Shown here piece after piece: positions 1 through 11,211 of a stretch of 64,000 bases of DNA (positions are counted from its first letter, which is position 1; each line of letters starts with the position of its first letter). This DNA comes from Dryas octopetala (Eukaryota > Streptophyta > Magnoliopsida > Rosales > Rosaceae), in assembly GCA_963921425.1 (NCBI GenBank), contig OY992832.1, positions 2,356,001 through 2,420,000 of the forward strand. Reading direction: 5' to 3'. The notes below the pieces were generated by a model. That model had not been told where the DNA came from and made no database searches. It saw only the letters and a program-made list of their open reading frames with translations. Position numbers and translations under genes: made by a program.

Positions 1-41
1 AAAACAAGAGAAACCCAGAAAGTAATTAATGAGATAATTAC

Positions 42-234
42 CAAAAGTGGATTGAGCATGGACAATGACATCATGGGAATAAGAACCATGAGAGACCTTG
101 ATCTTGATCATAGGCCCAGAAGAGGCATCACCCATATCTCTCTTTTGGACAAGCATGCCACCAGGCCTGAGCTCCCAATCTATCTGCCTATTAAACCCAT
201 CATTTTCTACACCACCTTTTGATCTTGTTTTCAT
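42..234 (-). CDS. BAG-family molecular chaperone regulator, first exon only (partial, runs off left edge)
   Basis: The minus-strand ATG at 234 opens an exon of 64 codons plus one base that ends at a GT donor (41-40). Around residues 20-33 it encodes WELRPGGMLVQKRD, then a run rich in I/K/V beginning IKIKVSHGS. This is the hallmark start of plant BAG1-4-type proteins, just ahead of and into their ubiquitin-like domain. Family knowledge: these proteins bind the Hsp70 ATPase domain through a C-terminal BAG domain and act as nucleotide-exchange co-chaperones in stress and development. The ubiquitin-like core and the BAG domain lie beyond position 1 and cannot be seen. The bases upstream (235 to about 480) are pyrimidine-rich on the minus strand and look like 5' UTR. 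Which BAG paralogue this is cannot be decided from one exon. Confidence 0.85.
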
Positions 235-2300
235 TCTCCACCAAATATATTTATCTGAGAATCATAAAAAAAAAAAAGAAAAAAAGAAATAGAATTGTGG
301 GAAAATGGAAAAGGTGGAGTTGGTTGAGAGAGGGGTGTCTGATGGCTTGGAGGGTTGAGTAAGCAAAGAAAAGTGAGTTGAGGACAGGGACCTCCAAAAG
401 GACTTGAGAGAATGAGAGCTAGCGGTTGGTCGGTACAACTCAAAAGTTGGTACACACTTGAGAGAAAGAGAGTACTTCACACTTCCACTCGTGCGACTGG
501 ATGTTTCCTAGAAATATGTGCTTTCTTTTTTATTTACAAAATAAAATATGGTGAATATTAAGCGACAACTCGACAACTGAGAGATAATGTATTATTTACT
601 TAATTAATGGTTATATTTGACAAAACTGTTAGAAACTAGTAATTCACTAAAAGCAAATAAATCTAGCTGTAGTTGATGGAAGCCCGGTTGAAAGCGAAGT
701 GGAGTTTGCCTTTCTGCATCTAAATTTGATTCTCTTTCTCTTAAATCTTAAAAAAAAAAAAAAAAGTAAATAAATCTAAATCTTGGATGCATGTTTATTT
801 CTCAATTTAGATTTATTAAGTGAGTAATATTCTTATAATCTATATCATTAAAGGATATATGTATTTCAAAACAAAAAAATGTTAAGAATTTTAAATTTAA
901 ATCTCAAGTAATATGTCTTCTATACCAATATTGAGACCTGTATATGAATTAATAAAACAATACCATATTATTCTTGATCCCTGACCGTATTCTTTCAAAA
1001 TAATTAACTTCCCACTATCCTCTATGCACTTACAAACTACATAAATTCTGTGTTCCATGAGCTAGCTTCAACATTCAAGTGCAAGCTTTTAAAAAAAAAA
1101 AAAATCAATTAATTGCTTAGAAAGTTGCTTAAATGAAAATTAACTTATGGGCTTTTTAAAAGATTCTAGACATGGGCTTATTTTAAGAATCGGCTTGGTA
1201 GCCTTTAGGCAGCGTTTGGTTATGGACTTCCTAGTGCATAGGTTGAGGGTACTACAATTGAGTTTAGTCTACTTTCATCAACTCACTTTGTTTGATGTGT
1301 TAAGGCTTGGACCCTTTGCCTTCCAAGTGGGTTTGGCCCCTTGTCACATAAACAACTTGGGCTCCAACCTATTTTCTTTTATTCTTACCTTCCAAACCAT
1401 ATAGCCCACTGGTGAGTTCTCAAATCATGAGCTACATGACATATAAGGTGTGACGTGTAATTATAGGCAAGGATATGCATTAGACACATTTCACAACAGA
1501 AGAGAGAGAGGAAGCAAAAGCCACACATTTGAGTAATATGACTATATGAGCATAATAAAGAAATGGGCCGTACTCGGTCGAGACATGCATCCGTGGGGCC
1601 CAATTCTGATATGTTGTTTGTGGACAGTGGTGGGCCAACGATCATTCAAGAGAAGTTTAAGATGGGCCAGCCAAAGACCCACACCACCTTTAACTGACTT
1701 CGGATCACAATTTATTGGACACCGTTAAAACTTCCAACTACTTTCTACCACCTTGAAAATTTCAGAAACTCAGCCCAACAAGACATTCATGCCACAAACA
1801 AAAAAGATTTTTATTTTTTCTTCCTTTTTGGGGATTTAACGGTTAAATGAACTTTCAAAAAATCGATTTAAAGCATGAAAAATCGACATTGTTCTGTTTA
1901 ACCAATTGATAAATCTTCAATTTGTCCTTACTTGTAGACAAAACTAAATTACAGTTACATAATTGAAGAAATTAAAATTATAAGGACTAATTGAATACCC
2001 AAACTACAAAAACGAAATTTTTGATATAAATAAGGACCACAAAAGCACAAAGATGGATTTTCCTCATACCACAATGCATGCCCTGAAGAAATAGATATAT
2101 AATTGCTTAGTGCTCTTGTACTATGAAAACCCACAATGGCCCATTCATATGACTAAATTGTGATACTACCACTAAGGTTTGTTTGGTGAATTAGACAAAA
2201 AAGATATGTTGTTGATGGTCACCCAAAAAATGAAAAAGAAAACCAAGAAAGCAAAGGAATGGTGCTGCTGATGATTGCTAGGTTATATTATTTTTGTGGC

Positions 2301-2324
2301 TATATATATATATATATATATATA
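2301..2324. repeat. (TA)n microsatellite
   Basis: Twelve uninterrupted TA units, followed by a purine tract. A simple sequence repeat, useful as a polymorphic marker. Confidence 0.95.
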
Positions 2325-3187
2325 GAGGGGGGTTGCGTACTAAAATTGATCTTCTAATTGGTTACGTAGGTGTTGCCTAATGAGTCATGTCTTTATGTCC
2401 AATATCACCAATCCTAAAACCCAAATTATCCAATTTTCTTTATGGCCATAAATATCCATTTCCAATATTATCCAAGATTTTTGGATTTGGAATAGTATAT
2501 GGGTTTAGTAGCTAGCTACCCTCACCAATGTATTCTCAACCCATTCTCATATATACCATCTAAATGACTATAGTCTATATTATATGTGCACCAAATGTGG
2601 ACACGTCCAACCAACATAAGGAAATGGACCATGGGGTCCCTCTCTCATTCTTATATATCCACGTTCCAATGTCTTGATGACAGTTAGGTCATAAATTAAT
2701 ATAGGCTCATCGTACGAATTGTAATAGAAAAATATTATTATTTAATTTTTTCATCAAATAATTTGATACTTTTTTAGTTAATTAATAGTAAGTTTATACT
2801 TTTTTTCATTTTACTGAGTCTATCATTATAGAATGTGCAGTTACAACATTTTAAATTGATTGAAACTAGGATATGGATAATGAATAATGACAAAGGGGGC
2901 CGAGAACTTTTTTGGAACACACTGAGAAGCAACACCGCAACATCCCTACACTAGCTACTTAAACATCTTTAAAGAAGATGGTATAGAATCTAAGTTTTTT
3001 TTTCTTTTTCCTCAATAGTCTTTTCCACATGTCATATATATATGTTGGATGAGCTTCACATTGATTTCATAGTATCATATAGGTCTCACTTTGAGTTAAG
3101 AAAAAAAACATTATAAAAAGTTAGGTTGAAAAGCATCAAGATAAGATTTTTTTTTTTTTTTTCTGCCAAGAATTTAAAGATAAGTTA

Positions 3188-3329
3188 GGGCATGTTTGAG
3201 AGTATTTTTATAGGAAGTGTTTTTGTTCAGCGGCCCTTTCACTAAAAACATTTTTGTTAGAAACATATAAATTTTTTTGAAAAAAATTCAATTGCTTTTT
3301 GTAAATATACTTTAAAGCGCTTTTAAATG

Positions 3330-3374
<45 letters not shown>

Positions 3375-3460
3375 CACAAAAATGCTTTTAATTTTTTTTG
3401 CTAAATGCAAGCAAAAGTGCTTTTAAGCTTTTTAAAAATATTGTCAAATAAGTCCTTAAT
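3188..3460. mobile_element. Possible degraded hAT-like MITE containing a (TA)n tract
   Basis: The left end starts with an AGGGCATGTTTGAGAG-type sequence. The right end, read in reverse complement, starts AAGGACTTATTTGACA, and both continue into similar T-rich sequence with AAGTG/AAAGCACTTTT-like blocks. Such GGCATGTTTG ends are common in plant hAT MITEs (established knowledge). I could not find a clean 8-bp target duplication, so both the boundaries and the superfamily are tentative. A 42-bp TA microsatellite (3332-3373) sits inside. Confidence 0.35.
3332..3373. repeat. (TA)n microsatellite
   Basis: Twenty-one uninterrupted TA units, the longest TA run in the window. Confidence 0.95.
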
Positions 3461-4223
3461 TTACAAATAATGCTAGAAGATTGATATAATTTTCTAATCA
3501 TTTTAGTTAATTGATTATACGATGTAACAATTGAAGCCTCATTTAATAACTAATCATAATAATTGATATAACAAATACACATTATTCAAGAAAAAAAAAA
3601 AGCATTGATTCTCATATGTCCAAGAAAAATATATGATTTCCCTCTATTATTTCTCATTTGATGGATCTTGAAGATCGAAGAATCACAGAACCCACATGAT
3701 GAACCAATCACAAAATTCCAGAACAAGCAAAATTATTCCCCCCAAACCCGGCCTATCTTAAGTGAAATTGGGACAGGACCCACTATCTTTGCCCCAACCC
3801 CACACAAAAAAAAAAAGTGGATCCCTCCCTACTCATTGGGCATATTATGAATGCTAGCTAAGCTCCAAAGCATCCAATTATCCATCCAAAAAAGCTTGTA
3901 GAGGACAACATAATGCATGCAAAGAAAAACACACAAAGCAGAAAGGTTTGTACACTACTTCTTGGAGGAGCTAGCACTTGTGCAGTAGTACGTGTTGAAT
4001 CATGAGAGAAGGGACCCCCAAACCCAATTTCTTGTAAAAGATCGATCCATGAATGGCAAAGATCACAACCTCCTGGTGGTGGTAGTGGGTTGGGCCAAGA
4101 GATCGAGAGTGATTCATTCATTCATTTTCTGGTGGGGGTGGGGGTGGGGGAGCTTTTAAATACACGTGTACACATTGCAGTTGGTGAATGGAGCATATAT
4201 ACAGGTATATGTGTCTTTTCTAG

Positions 4224-4388
4224 TTATAATGGGGGGTCTGATGATGAGTGAAGAAAAGTACTTATTAAGTTGGATGAAACTGAGTAGCTAGCAGCTGGCT
4301 TTTGAAGGGCCAGAAAATAGTGCATGAGAAAATAATTAAGAAGAAAGAAAAAGAGGATAATAGCGATGGTTAGGGCTTCGTGAGCCAT
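4224..4388 (-). CDS. Candidate small secreted or membrane-anchored peptide (54 aa), unrecognised
   Basis: A 54-codon frame begins at an ATG in a very good plant initiation context (CACAAAATGGC). A TATA-like AAATATAAAG lies about 85-90 bp upstream on the same strand (4471-4480). The N-terminus, about residues 7-28, is strongly hydrophobic (ALTIAIILFFFLL and on) and could be a signal peptide or a single membrane anchor. The tail is Ser-rich (SYSVSSN, then HSSSDPPL) and the frame ends in TAA. I do not recognise the family: no CLE, IDA, PSK or CEP motif is visible in this frame. The frame could also be exon 1 of a spliced gene, because open frames continue on the same strand down to about 3858. 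The call rests on promoter, start context and hydrophobicity only. Confidence 0.4.
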   Translation of the reverse strand: MAHEALTIAIILFFFLLNYFLMHYFLALQKPAASYSVSSNLISTFLHSSSDPPL

Positions 4389-4470
4389 TTTGTGAATGTG
4401 ATATAGAGCTAGTGCTTAGTGATTTAATGAAGGTGATTGTGCTATTTGCTATTGGGGTTTCTGTTGTACC

Positions 4471-4480
4471 CTTTATATTT
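4471..4480 (-). promoter_or_regulatory. TATA-like box upstream of the small peptide candidate
   Basis: Read on the minus strand it is AAATATAAAG, about 85 bp before the ATG at 4388. That fits a transcription start near 4445 and a short 5' UTR. Confidence 0.4.
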
Positions 4481-4702
4481 ATGAATGATTGAATACCACC
4501 CTAATCCAACGCGTGTTGACATTCACAAATAGAAAAAGGAAAAAGAAAAAGAAAAGATGTTGCTTAATTTTGTTAGTTTAGATATGCAACTAATATATCT
4601 TGATGTAAGAATTTGTAGTGGTTTATAGTATTTATTCTCCCATCTTATATCACAGTTTGAACCTCTATCTTCTATTTCTTACACACTGTATTTTTCTTCA
4701 TT

Positions 4703-4896
4703 CACTATAATAAATGTGAGTAAAGCTTATCAATGATTGGTTGCTATAAAAGGGATGACAATTGAAAACTTTAATCCCTATTGTCCAATTGTCATCCATT
4801 TTTGTTAAAATCGAGGTACTTTAGTCCCTATTGCTTAATTGTCACTCCTTTTATAACAACCAATGAAGGTGAGCTTAGCTCAAATTTTTTGTAGTG
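4703..4896. mobile_element. CACTA-type MITE, 194 bp
   Basis: The left end reads CACTATAATAAATGTGAG. The right end in reverse complement reads CACTACAAAAAATTTGAGC. Both arms continue as an inverted repeat of roughly 60 bp (for example GGTTGCTATAAAAGG against CCTTTTATAACAACC). The element is bounded by the 3-bp direct repeat ATT (4700-4702 and 4897-4899). CACTA termini with a 3-bp duplication are diagnostic of En/Spm elements. It has no coding capacity, so it is non-autonomous. It lies about 220 bp upstream of the TATA-like box of the small peptide candidate. Confidence 0.85.
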
Positions 4897-4899
4897 ATT

Positions 4900-6660
4900 C
4901 CTCTTTCAAGCAATAAAAAAAAAAAAAGAATTTTAGATGTGTGATAAGAACATGTGTCTTTGTTATGTGCATTCAAAATCTTTATTAATTGCAAAATTTG
5001 GTCACCCCAAAACTAATGTACTATCATTGGGAAATTTGAACTTTCAATACTTTTTTGTAGTAGGAATATCCACTCAATAATGCAATAGAAATAATATATT
5101 TAACCAACCAAAACTTTTCCATCCAAATTGTTCGGTTGTTCCCAATTCCCAGCTTTCCTTCATGGATCAAAGAGATTTTGTTTAATCTCTCATTTTGCCT
5201 TGTATATTTTCCACGCACTTGAGGCGCGTTGTTAGGTAACGTCGATGATCATTAATCTAAGAAATCTGCTAATTAATTAGCAGAAAGCTATGCCAGCTGG
5301 CTAGTTTAGTGGGGTTTCACTTTCACTTTCGAATCCAAGTGTCTAAAAGGAAGGCATGGGCCACACAAAGCCACAAGCACATAATAGAAACAAATCATAG
5401 TTAAAATAGTGGAAAATAGAGAAACAGGTTAGTGTGATTGGAAAGCGATTAATTAATAAATCCCTTCACTTAATCATTTGTTGATGTACGGTGTACCATG
5501 CACACCACCATACCACATACACGTAGCACCGCCGCCGACACACTATATGGACTTTTCAATCAATTAATTAGGTGGCCGGCATCTTTATTGATTAATGAAT
5601 AAAATTATTTATGTTATCGATCTCAATTAAATAATTAATCACATTTTTATAAGTTTAACTAATTATGTCCTATATAACTTCTTTAATAAAGGCATGAGTG
5701 CATGACTCATTTTTATGAGAAGGACTTATTGCAGGTACCCACCTGCTATTCTCTCCCCCTCTTTTCTCTCTCGTTCTTTTTCTCTCACTCTCTTTCTCTC
5801 TCTTTCTCTCTAATTGAAATAACACATATTTCTATAACAAAAACATATAAATTATTCTCTATTTTTATAGATCTTACATTTATTTAAAAATTATACAAAA
5901 CACAATCAATTAGTTAAAATAATTAAAATTAAACAAATAGCAGTACTCTTAATTAATTATAAATTTTATTCCAAGCCAAGATTTCATGATATCTATGCCC
6001 CTGCCGACTGTACGGTACGTATGAAAGGGGTTGGTGACAAAGGTGGGGTACGTGTACTGTATGATATTAGGCATGAGGGGTACAGTAGATCGATAATACC
6101 CAATAGGGCCAAATCGTTTGTAAAATTAATGAATGAATTAATTACTATATACTACATATTCTGAACTTATAATGGGACCTGCAAAATAAGAATGAGGTAT
6201 TAGGTGTGTTTGGTTAATAAAAAATGTTGTGAATACCTTATAATTAATGGATTCTTAATTAATTAATTGGCTAATAGAATGAAATTGGTTGGCCAACGTA
6301 TTCTGAATTTTCAGGCGTGCAGATAGAGTGGCGTGAGCCTGAGGTTATCCCAACGTGGATAGGCTTAAGCTTAATTAACTTAAATTAATATTTGGACCAG
6401 ATTAAAAAGGCTAGAGACAAAAAACACATTGTATTATTTATCGCCTTTTTGTCGAGACTGTATAATAGTAATATTATTCTTGAAGCCTAGGTTTGATGTT
6501 GATGATAGCTAGCTAGAGAACATTCTGAGTGCCCTCAGCTGCATATAAATGCTTGCTCTATGATCATCATTATTGAAAATTATCATACCCAAACTAGCTA
6601 GCTAGCCTGCATTGTATTTGCCTAGCTTAAGCTAGCTATAGCTTTGGTCACTCTCTCTCT
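4900..6660. other. Gene-free spacer upstream of the HLS1-like gene
   Basis: AT-rich sequence with TTAATTAA-type runs and a CT-rich stretch near 5760-5812. No coding exon, RNA gene or bounded mobile element could be supported. The last few hundred bases should hold the promoter of the gene at 6775. Confidence 0.6.
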
Positions 6661-6662
6661 TT

Positions 6663-6669
6663 TATATAC
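6663..6669 (+). promoter_or_regulatory. TATA box of the HLS1-like gene
   Basis: A TTTATATACA context lies about 110 bp upstream of the ATG at 6775. It is followed about 25 bp later by a CT microsatellite (6693-6716), so the CT tract would fall at the start of the 5' UTR. Pyrimidine-rich leaders are common in plant genes. Confidence 0.5.
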
Positions 6670-6692
6670 AATCACAAACTTACAAACCCACC

Positions 6693-6716
6693 CCTCTCTC
6701 TCTCTCTCTCTCTCTC
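6693..6716. repeat. (CT)n microsatellite in the 5' UTR of the HLS1-like gene
   Basis: About twelve CT units between the predicted transcription start and the ATG at 6775. Confidence 0.85.
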
Positions 6717-6774
6717 ATCTTTGTTGTTTAGGGTACTACTATCTAGCTGCAACTGTTGTATTGAATTTTAGAAT

Positions 6775-8129
6775 ATGAGGTTTGAGGAGGAGGCTATAAT
6801 TCGAAGCTACAACGGGGTGGCCGATAGAGGTAGAGTGGAAGATCTCGAACGAAGGTGCGAGGTAGGGCCATCTGAACGTGTGTTTCTCTTCACGGACACT
6901 ATGGGTGACCCCATTTGTAGGATCCGAAACAGTCCGATGCACAAGATGCTGGTACGTACGTTCCTTTGCAATCCATAATAATAATAATGATAATAATAAT
7001 AATAATGAATGGATCGTCGAGATATCTGTTGACGTGATCTCAGACCACGATCCATATATCCTTGTCTATATTGAAAGTCTTATCATAACAATTTTGGTCA
7101 TAGGTGGCCGAGTTGAACGACCAGTTGGTTGGGGTCATTCAGGGCTCGATAAAGGTGGTGACGGTTGACCACCACAAGCCAGCACCCAAAAATCTAGCCC
7201 GGGTGGGCTACATCTTGGGGCTGAGGGTCGCACCCCTTCACCGGCGAAAAGGGATTGGGTCGAGTCTGGTGTGTGGATTGGAGGAATGGTTCATTGCCAA
7301 CGATGTTGACTACGCGTACATGGCCACAGAGAAAGACAACCAGGCCTCGGTCAGGCTTTTCATGAACAAGTTCGGCTACATAAAGTTCAGGACCCCAGCA
7401 ATTCTTGTCAACCCAGTACGATACCGACCCTGCCATGTCTCATCCAATGTTGAAATTGCAAAGCTGAGGGTGGAAGAAGCTGAGTACTTGTACAGAAAGT
7501 GTATGGCATCCACTGAGTTCTTTCCCAATGACATAGACAAAGTGCTTGGCAATAAGCTGAGTTTGGGGACCTGGGTGGCCTATCCTAGAGGAGAAGGAGA
7601 GTTAAGGGTTGGGGATTTTGGGTCCAACATTGGTGGTCAAGATCAAGTAGTATTGCCTAGCAATTGGGCCATGCTTAGTGTGTGGAATAGTGGTGAACTT
7701 TTTAAGCTGAGGCTAGGGAAAGCACCCTTATCTTGCTTAATATATGCAAAAAGTTGGAGACTCATGGATAGGTTTTTACCCTGCTTGAAATTACTGCCTT
7801 CCATGCCTGATTTTTTCAACCCATTTGGGTTTTACTTCATGTATGGGTTGCACCATGAGGGACCGTTGTCGGGGAAGTTGGTGCGGAGTCTGTGCCAGTT
7901 TGTGCACAATATGGCCGGCAAAGAGTGCTCCAAGAATTGCAAAGTTGTTGTGACCGAAGTTGGAGGCTGCGATGAACTGAGGCATCACATCCCACACTGG
8001 AAATTGCTCTCTTGCTCTGAGGACTTGTGGTGCATAAAGGCCTTGAAAAACGAAGGCAGAAGCAGCCTTCATGAATTGACCAAAACCCGCCCAACAAAAC
8101 CTCTTTTTGTAGACCCAAGAGAGGTATGA
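6775..8129 (+). CDS. HLS1-like: HOOKLESS1-like N-acetyltransferase (GNAT family), 400 aa
   Basis: Two exons, 6775-6951 and 7104-8129, are joined across a 152-bp GT-AG intron in phase 0 and give 400 residues, close to the roughly 403 of Arabidopsis HLS1. The N-terminal half is a GNAT fold. The acetyl-CoA-binding motif A appears as RVAP..RRKGIGSSL, with the R/Q-x-x-G-x-G core at about residues 106-111. It is followed by the YMATEKDN..SVRLFMNKFGY segment typical of this plant family. Family knowledge: HLS1 controls differential growth in the apical hook, acts downstream of ethylene and upstream of auxin response, and has been linked to histone acetylation. The long C-terminal half is plant-specific. 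The ATG follows a TATA box and a CT-rich leader. Paralogue assignment (HLS1 or an HLS1-like homologue) is not possible here. Confidence 0.92.
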
Positions 8130-10322
8130 AGTTAAACAAATGGGTGTTCGGTTTTGATACAGTAACTATATGGCATACAACTATATTTGATTGTCGAAGA
8201 CCTGTCACGTTGACGCTTCCATGGAATGAAACCCCAAAGCTAAAGTCTCAACCCCACCTCTTATTATTATGTTGGATGAGTCTACCCCATTCTTCTGTCT
8301 CTGTGTTTGTCATGGTTGGGGGAATTTGATCTCTAGTTCCTTTCACATCGGTGACACAAAATCTCAAAAGATTTCCTTAATTAGGTGCCACCCTTGGGGG
8401 TGTCCTTATTGTTTGTGACTTTGATTCTGGGGTCTCATGATTCGGACTAGTCAATTAGGCCATGGTGGTCCAATTTTGTACCCATGCCCCTTATGAGGTA
8501 AAGATTTGAGCTGGACCCTCCATGCTTTTTGTCCAGTCGCATCAAGATCGGACATCCTAACGTGCCATTGTTGTACAAATTAAAGATGGAGAATATTAAT
8601 TTCAGAATATATGCATGCCATTTAAATGAAAGATAGAGCTAGCTATATGCCTATATATATATATATATACATAGCTAAAGCTAGCTCACTCTGCAGTACT
8701 ATATAGTCCAACTCCAACACATGGCATATGAATGAGAATGAATGAAAGATAAGTATGCAATGCAATGAATTAGACCCACTTAATTAATGCTCTATGGCTG
8801 AAAGCCGGCCTCCAAGTACTTGGAATTTTCGGCTCCTTTTCCTGTTTTCCATCATATTTTTTTTTTGGGTACTGTCGCTAGCCAAATTTGGGAGCCTAGC
8901 TACACAATTTATATCCCTGGTTTTTGAGGAAAAAAAACAAAGTTGGTTAGTGTTTCAAGTCATTAGTCGTGGTCTTAAGACTCTTAACCAAGATTAGATA
9001 AAACAGCGTTGGTTAGGCGTCTAGGATTCTCTCCTGCCAATTAAAGCCTCTCTTTGTTCTTGTGGTCATGATCGAACTCATGATTATCCAGCTGCCTAGT
9101 CTTCAATTAGATGCATGCACGTGTACATATGGTGGTTTGCACATGATCGATGATGTTGTAGAATAATGCATGGAATGGAATTCGTTGATGGTATATATGA
9201 CATACAACTAGATATATATTTAGTTATTGAAATATTTATATTTTAGCGATGAATAAATGAATTCAGTAAAATTTAAAAACTAAAAATGTATTTATATGTC
9301 ATTTGTCTTGTAGTATATAATTTTTTTAAATTTAAAATAAATTTATATGCCATATATATTAGAACGCTATACTTTAAATTTTCAAAATGCATGACGACAA
9401 AAGTGGTACATATCTTGATATACAGTAGTATGACAGTGCATGATGGAGACTCAATCTCATCAATTTCTGATCACAGTAGATGACACATGAAAAGCCGGCC
9501 GGCATGGAAAAGTGAATCACTGTAGAGACAGAGATGAGCCAGCTAACATACATATATATATATATATATATGATGTTTTAGTGGATTTTAATTCAATTCC
9601 TTAGGGTGGGATGCGTGCACTCGATCACAATTGGCTCCGAAATAATAAATGCAACTCTAACTATTAGGTTTTGGATGTTTGATTTTTGTGTACGATATCA
9701 TTTTAGAAAGATTGAAAACGACGAAGTGAATCCAAATCATTGTCAAAGGCGGTGAGTTATGGTGAATTTTGGCTAAATAAGTTCGTTTAGTAAACTAAAA
9801 TTGCATTTAAATTTTTTTCAAATTTTTTAGACATTTTAATTGTTTTTATTGCTGTTAATATTTAATTTGACCGTTAAACTTATCATTTATGATTGTTCAA
9901 GAATTATCTAAAATTTTGGAGATATTTAAACAACTTTCACCGATTGTAATTTCTGTTTTTTGATGATTGTAATCTTCAGATCACAATACAGTTATAGACT
10001 CCTTTGTTCTTAGTATTCTCAATTTAGAGAACCAACGTCTAAGATTTGTATGAGTGTGTTGTGATTCACGGTGACTTTGTTTTCCATGGTACAAATTGAA
10101 AAACTTGCAGTAAATTGAGCATACATTTATTATCAGTACTGGTGAATGGTGATGAATGCATATACGGTGATTAAGTGGTTTGCAAAAAGTAATGCTCTTT
10201 AATCATGATAGTAAGCCAAAAGTTCATTTATTAGCTAATTATTTTCTCCATTCTTTTTGGTCACTTACAAATTATAGTTTGGTTCTTTTATATATTGGTG
10301 ATGCAAATCATGAGCTCCTAGT
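8130..10322. other. Gene-free spacer
   Basis: 3' flank of the HLS1-like gene, then AT-rich sequence with TA microsatellites near 8653-8668 and 9551-9571. The TA tract at 8653 sits between two arms resembling AGAGCTAGCTAT and its reverse complement, a short palindrome. No coding exon is supported; the frame at 8794-8997 has no similarity or transcription signals I can recognise. Confidence 0.6.
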
Positions 10323-10330
10323 TATATTAT

Positions 10331-10532
10331 ACAGTAGTGCTACATATACCACATTTTTATACCATAATTTCATACCACCTTATGTGGCAACTTACATGGC
10401 ATTCATACATTGGATATTAAAAAATAAAAAGAAAAACCCAAAAAGGAAAAGAAAAACTTTGTCCAATAAAGTAATGACACGTCAGATGGTATAAAAATGT
10501 GGTATAAGAATGTGGTAAGTATAGCATTATTC
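10331..10532. mobile_element. hAT-type MITE, about 202 bp
   Basis: The ends form an inverted repeat: the left arm contains TGCTACATATACCACATTTTT and the right arm in reverse complement contains TGCTATACTTACCACATTCTT. The 8-bp direct repeat TATATTAT flanks the element (10323-10330 and 10533-10540). An 8-bp duplication with CAG-like ends suits the hAT superfamily. There is no coding capacity. The exact terminal base is uncertain by one position because the flanks are themselves AT-rich. Confidence 0.65.
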
Positions 10533-10654
10533 TATATTATAATATTCAAGTGGGATTATTTAGAATTTTTATTTAATAAGTAAAATTTCACAACGAACCA
10601 TTCATTTGTTTAAAATTTTAAAATAAATTTGATCATATACGTACAATCATTCAC

Positions 10655-11202
10655 GAGAAAATTACAGATTTGGTCCACTTATTTTATACCTAGTTCAATT
10701 TTGGTCCATAATCTTTTTTAAGTTCTGTTTTTGTCCACTAATTGTTTCATTTGTTCAGTAAAGGTCCAGATTTGTGACTTTAAATCCTTTGGGTTGTGTT
10801 TTCTTCAATTATAATTGAACTATAAGTTATATTTCATCATTTCTTAGTCATAAAAACAAATTTGGAGTATTATAATCTAAAAGAATTGAGATTGGGTGAA
10901 GTTTGAAAAATTGGCAGTTTCGGGTACCCTACTTTGGGGTCAATTATCTTGAGTTTTAGAACTCCAATTTGAATGATTTTTATATGGTTGTAAAGAAGAA
11001 ATACATAGCTTTAAAACAAGTATATGTTCGCTGAATTTGGGTGAGATTTGATAGGATAAAAAGCATGCCAAATTTGAGAAAACAAATATGGACCTTTACT
11101 GAACAAGTGGAACATTTAGTGGACCAAAACATAACTTAAAAAAGATTGTGGACCAAAATTGAACTAGGTATAAAATAACTGGACTAAATCTGTAATTTCC
11201 TC
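10655..11202. mobile_element. Mutator-like (MULE-type) MITE, 548 bp
   Basis: The left end GAGAAAATTACAGATTTGGTC matches the reverse complement of the right end (GAGGAAATTACAGATTTAGTC) at nearly every base, and the terminal inverted repeats extend over more than 100 bp on each side. A perfect 9-bp direct repeat ATCATTCAC flanks it (10646-10654 and 11203-11211). Long TIRs with a 9-bp duplication are the signature of Mutator-like elements. There is no transposase frame, so it depends on another element for movement. It lies about 1.6 kb upstream of the ZIP gene. Confidence 0.88.
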
Positions 11203-11211
11203 ATCATTCAC

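Larger units (their letters stand above)
490..4200. other. Gene-free AT-rich spacer
   Basis: No coding region is supported here. The stretch holds homopolymer A/T runs, two TA microsatellites (2301-2324 and 3332-3373) and a degraded MITE-like block around 3188-3460. Short open frames inside it lack a convincing start context, splice structure or recognisable protein similarity. It separates the BAG gene from the small peptide candidate at 4.2-4.4 kb. Confidence 0.6.

Noticed and set aside
3858..4121. 87-codon minus frame containing WPNPLPPPGG, faintly like a CLE motif
   Set aside because: The CLE consensus needs GPNPLHN-like spacing and basic flanks, which are absent. It could only matter if spliced to the small peptide candidate, for which no convincing junction was found.
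8641..8695. Short palindrome around a TA tract, possible hairpin RNA
   Set aside because: The stem is short and made of AGCTAGCT-type sequence with a simple-repeat loop. No miRNA-like mature strand is recognisable.
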